This document shows, piece by piece, positions 21,613 through 22,511 of a DNA stretch of 22,511 nt. Under the pieces are notes generated by a model that did no database searches, was not told where the DNA came from, and was given only the letters and a program-made list of their open reading frames with translations. How positions within the stretch are numbered: the first letter of the stretch is position 1; each line of letters starts with the position of its first letter. The stretch lies in NCBI RefSeq assembly GCF_958445495.1, contig NZ_CAUCSQ010000061.1:1-22511 (forward strand). The letters are read 5' to 3'. This DNA is from an uncultured Bacteroides sp. Its GTDB lineage: Bacteria; Bacteroidota; Bacteroidia; Bacteroidales; Bacteroidaceae. Made by a program: the position numbers and the translations under genes.

Positions 21613-22218
21613 ATGATAGAATATGTTAGAGGCGAGCTTGCCGAACTCAGTCCGGCAACCGCGGTAATTGATTGTAATGGCGTAGGGTATGCGGCCAATA
21701 TATCTTTGAATACTTACTCGGCTATTCAGGGAAAGAAAGTCTGCAAATTATACATTTATGAGGCTATTCGTGAAGATGCTTATGTCTTGTACGGGTTTGC
21801 CGACAAGCAGGAACGGGAAATATTTTTACTGCTTATTTCTGTTTCGGGTATCGGGGGAAATACGGCGCGTATGATTCTTTCCGCTCTTTCTCCGGCGGAA
21901 TTGGTTAATGTTATCAGTGCTGAAAATGCGAATCTGTTGAAGACGGTAAAAGGAATCGGATTGAAGACGGCGCAACGTATTATTGTGGAGTTGAAGGATA
22001 AGATAAAAACGATGGGGGCGGTTGCCGTGGGAGGAGGAGCTTCTGCCGGAATGTTGCTGCGACCTGCCAATGCCGAGGTGCAGGAAGAGGCGGTTGCCGC
22101 TTTAACGATGCTGGGGTTTGCTGCGGCGCCTTCGCAAAAAGTTGTTCTGGCTATTTTGAAAGAAGAACCGGATGCTCCGGTAGAAAAAGTTATCAAATTG
22201 GCTTTGAAAAGACTGTGA
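21613..22218 (+). CDS. ruvA: Holliday junction DNA helicase subunit RuvA
   Basis: A 201-residue protein that binds four-way junctions as a tetramer or octamer and loads the RuvB motor for branch migration. The N-terminal OB-fold begins MIEYVRGELAEL; the acidic pin is Glu54-Asp55 (REDAYVLYGF). Two helix-hairpin-helix motifs follow: SVSGIGGNTARMIL (about 76-89) and VKGIGLKTAQRII (112-124). After a flexible Gly/Ala linker (138-150) comes the RuvB-binding domain III (about 155-201). The frame is open back to 21466, but the conserved N-terminus fixes the start at 21613. ruvB and ruvC are not next to it here. Confidence 0.97.
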   Translation: MIEYVRGELAELSPATAVIDCNGVGYAANISLNTYSAIQGKKVCKLYIYEAIREDAYVLYGFADKQEREIFLLLISVSGIGGNTARMILSALSPAELVNVISAENANLLKTVKGIGLKTAQRIIVELKDKIKTMGAVAVGGGASAGMLLRPANAEVQEEAVAALTMLGFAAAPSQKVVLAILKEEPDAPVEKVIKLALKRL

Positions 22219-22297
22219 CGGGAAAAGCGGAAAGGCTTTATCATAGTAGGACAGGACGGTTACCGGAAGAACGGGACGTGATGAAGGGTAGAACAGG

Positions 22298-22510
22298 TGT
22301 TGTAAATGGCAGGTGTTTCCAGTAAAAAAAGAAGGTGAAGCGTGAAGTTACAAATAGCGGTAGAGGCGTTTCGGATAACCGGATGCTTCCAGTAAACGGA
22401 TATAGGAGACTGGAGTTGTAAATAATGGAATAATCCATCGTGATAAACAGAATGCCTTCTTTGCAATCAACGGAATACCTCCCTTGCGATAAACAGAATG
22501 CTTTCTTTGC
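22298..22510. repeat. ~23-bp tandem array downstream of ruvA, running off the window
   Basis: Three clear 23-bp units at 22442-22510: GATAAACAGAATGCCTTCT-TTGC, AATCAACGGAATACCTCCC-TTGC and GATAAACAGAATGCTTTCT-TTGC. Upstream, 22298-22441 shows degenerate units of similar size (GTTGTAAATGGCAGG.., GTAAACGGATATAGG.., GTTGTAAATAATGG..). The array continues beyond the window edge. No gene is visible after ruvA. Confidence 0.75.
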
Positions 22511-22511
22511 A

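Overview
The window comes from a Bacteroides-type genome. Evidence: promoters of the Bacteroidetes form (TTTG, 19-21 bp, TAnnTTTG), almost no Shine-Dalgarno sites, and several gene families typical of Bacteroides (DUF5690 transporter, HU-like/amidase/smalltalk/DUF4248/DUF3987 cassette, SpvB/RHS-like secreted protein).

Layout. (1) 1-4.4 kb: a likely 2-aminoethylphosphonate catabolic operon on the + strand (DUF5690 MFS transporter, phnX, phnW), with a divergent HTH protein that may regulate it. (2) 4.6-6.0 kb: a 14-TM DHA2-type drug exporter on the - strand. (3) 6.2-9.3 kb: the anaerobic ribonucleotide reductase operon nrdD-nrdG on the - strand, preceded by a good cobalamin riboswitch. (4) 9.4-10.3 kb: a hypothetical gene with an operator-like palindrome at its promoter and a strong terminator. 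(5) 10.3-18.7 kb: an accessory block with a broken gene remnant, a truncated RHS-like secreted protein expanded by an 18-bp minisatellite, smalltalk, N-acetylmuramoyl-L-alanine amidase, HU-like protein, a DUF1016/YhcG PD-(D/E)XK nuclease, DUF4248, and a large DUF3987 primase/helicase-like protein. (6) 19.0-22.2 kb: housekeeping genes again (a stand-alone small RNA candidate, hemolysin III family, meso-diaminopimelate dehydrogenase, ruvA).

The most unusual property is the density of tandem arrays right of 10.6 kb. Nearly every long gap, and several hydrophilic protein segments, are built of short tandem repeats, each with its own period: 18, 51, 15, 18, 14, 10, 22, 18, 21, 27, 20 and 23 bp. 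The left 10 kb has essentially none. One array, six TGTC boxes exactly 10 bp apart, sits directly behind a promoter with no visible -33 box and looks like a helically phased regulator-binding site. Another, 22-bp periodic, lies beside the primase/helicase-like gene.

How the genes may work together: the phn genes turn aminoethylphosphonate plus pyruvate into alanine, acetaldehyde and phosphate. The riboswitch probably lowers synthesis of the B12-independent reductase NrdDG when cobalamin is present. The DUF3987/DUF4248/HU/amidase/smalltalk set recurs in Bacteroides (from memory) and looks like a relic replication or phage-like module, here interrupted by a DUF1016 nuclease. No function has been proven for that set from this sequence.
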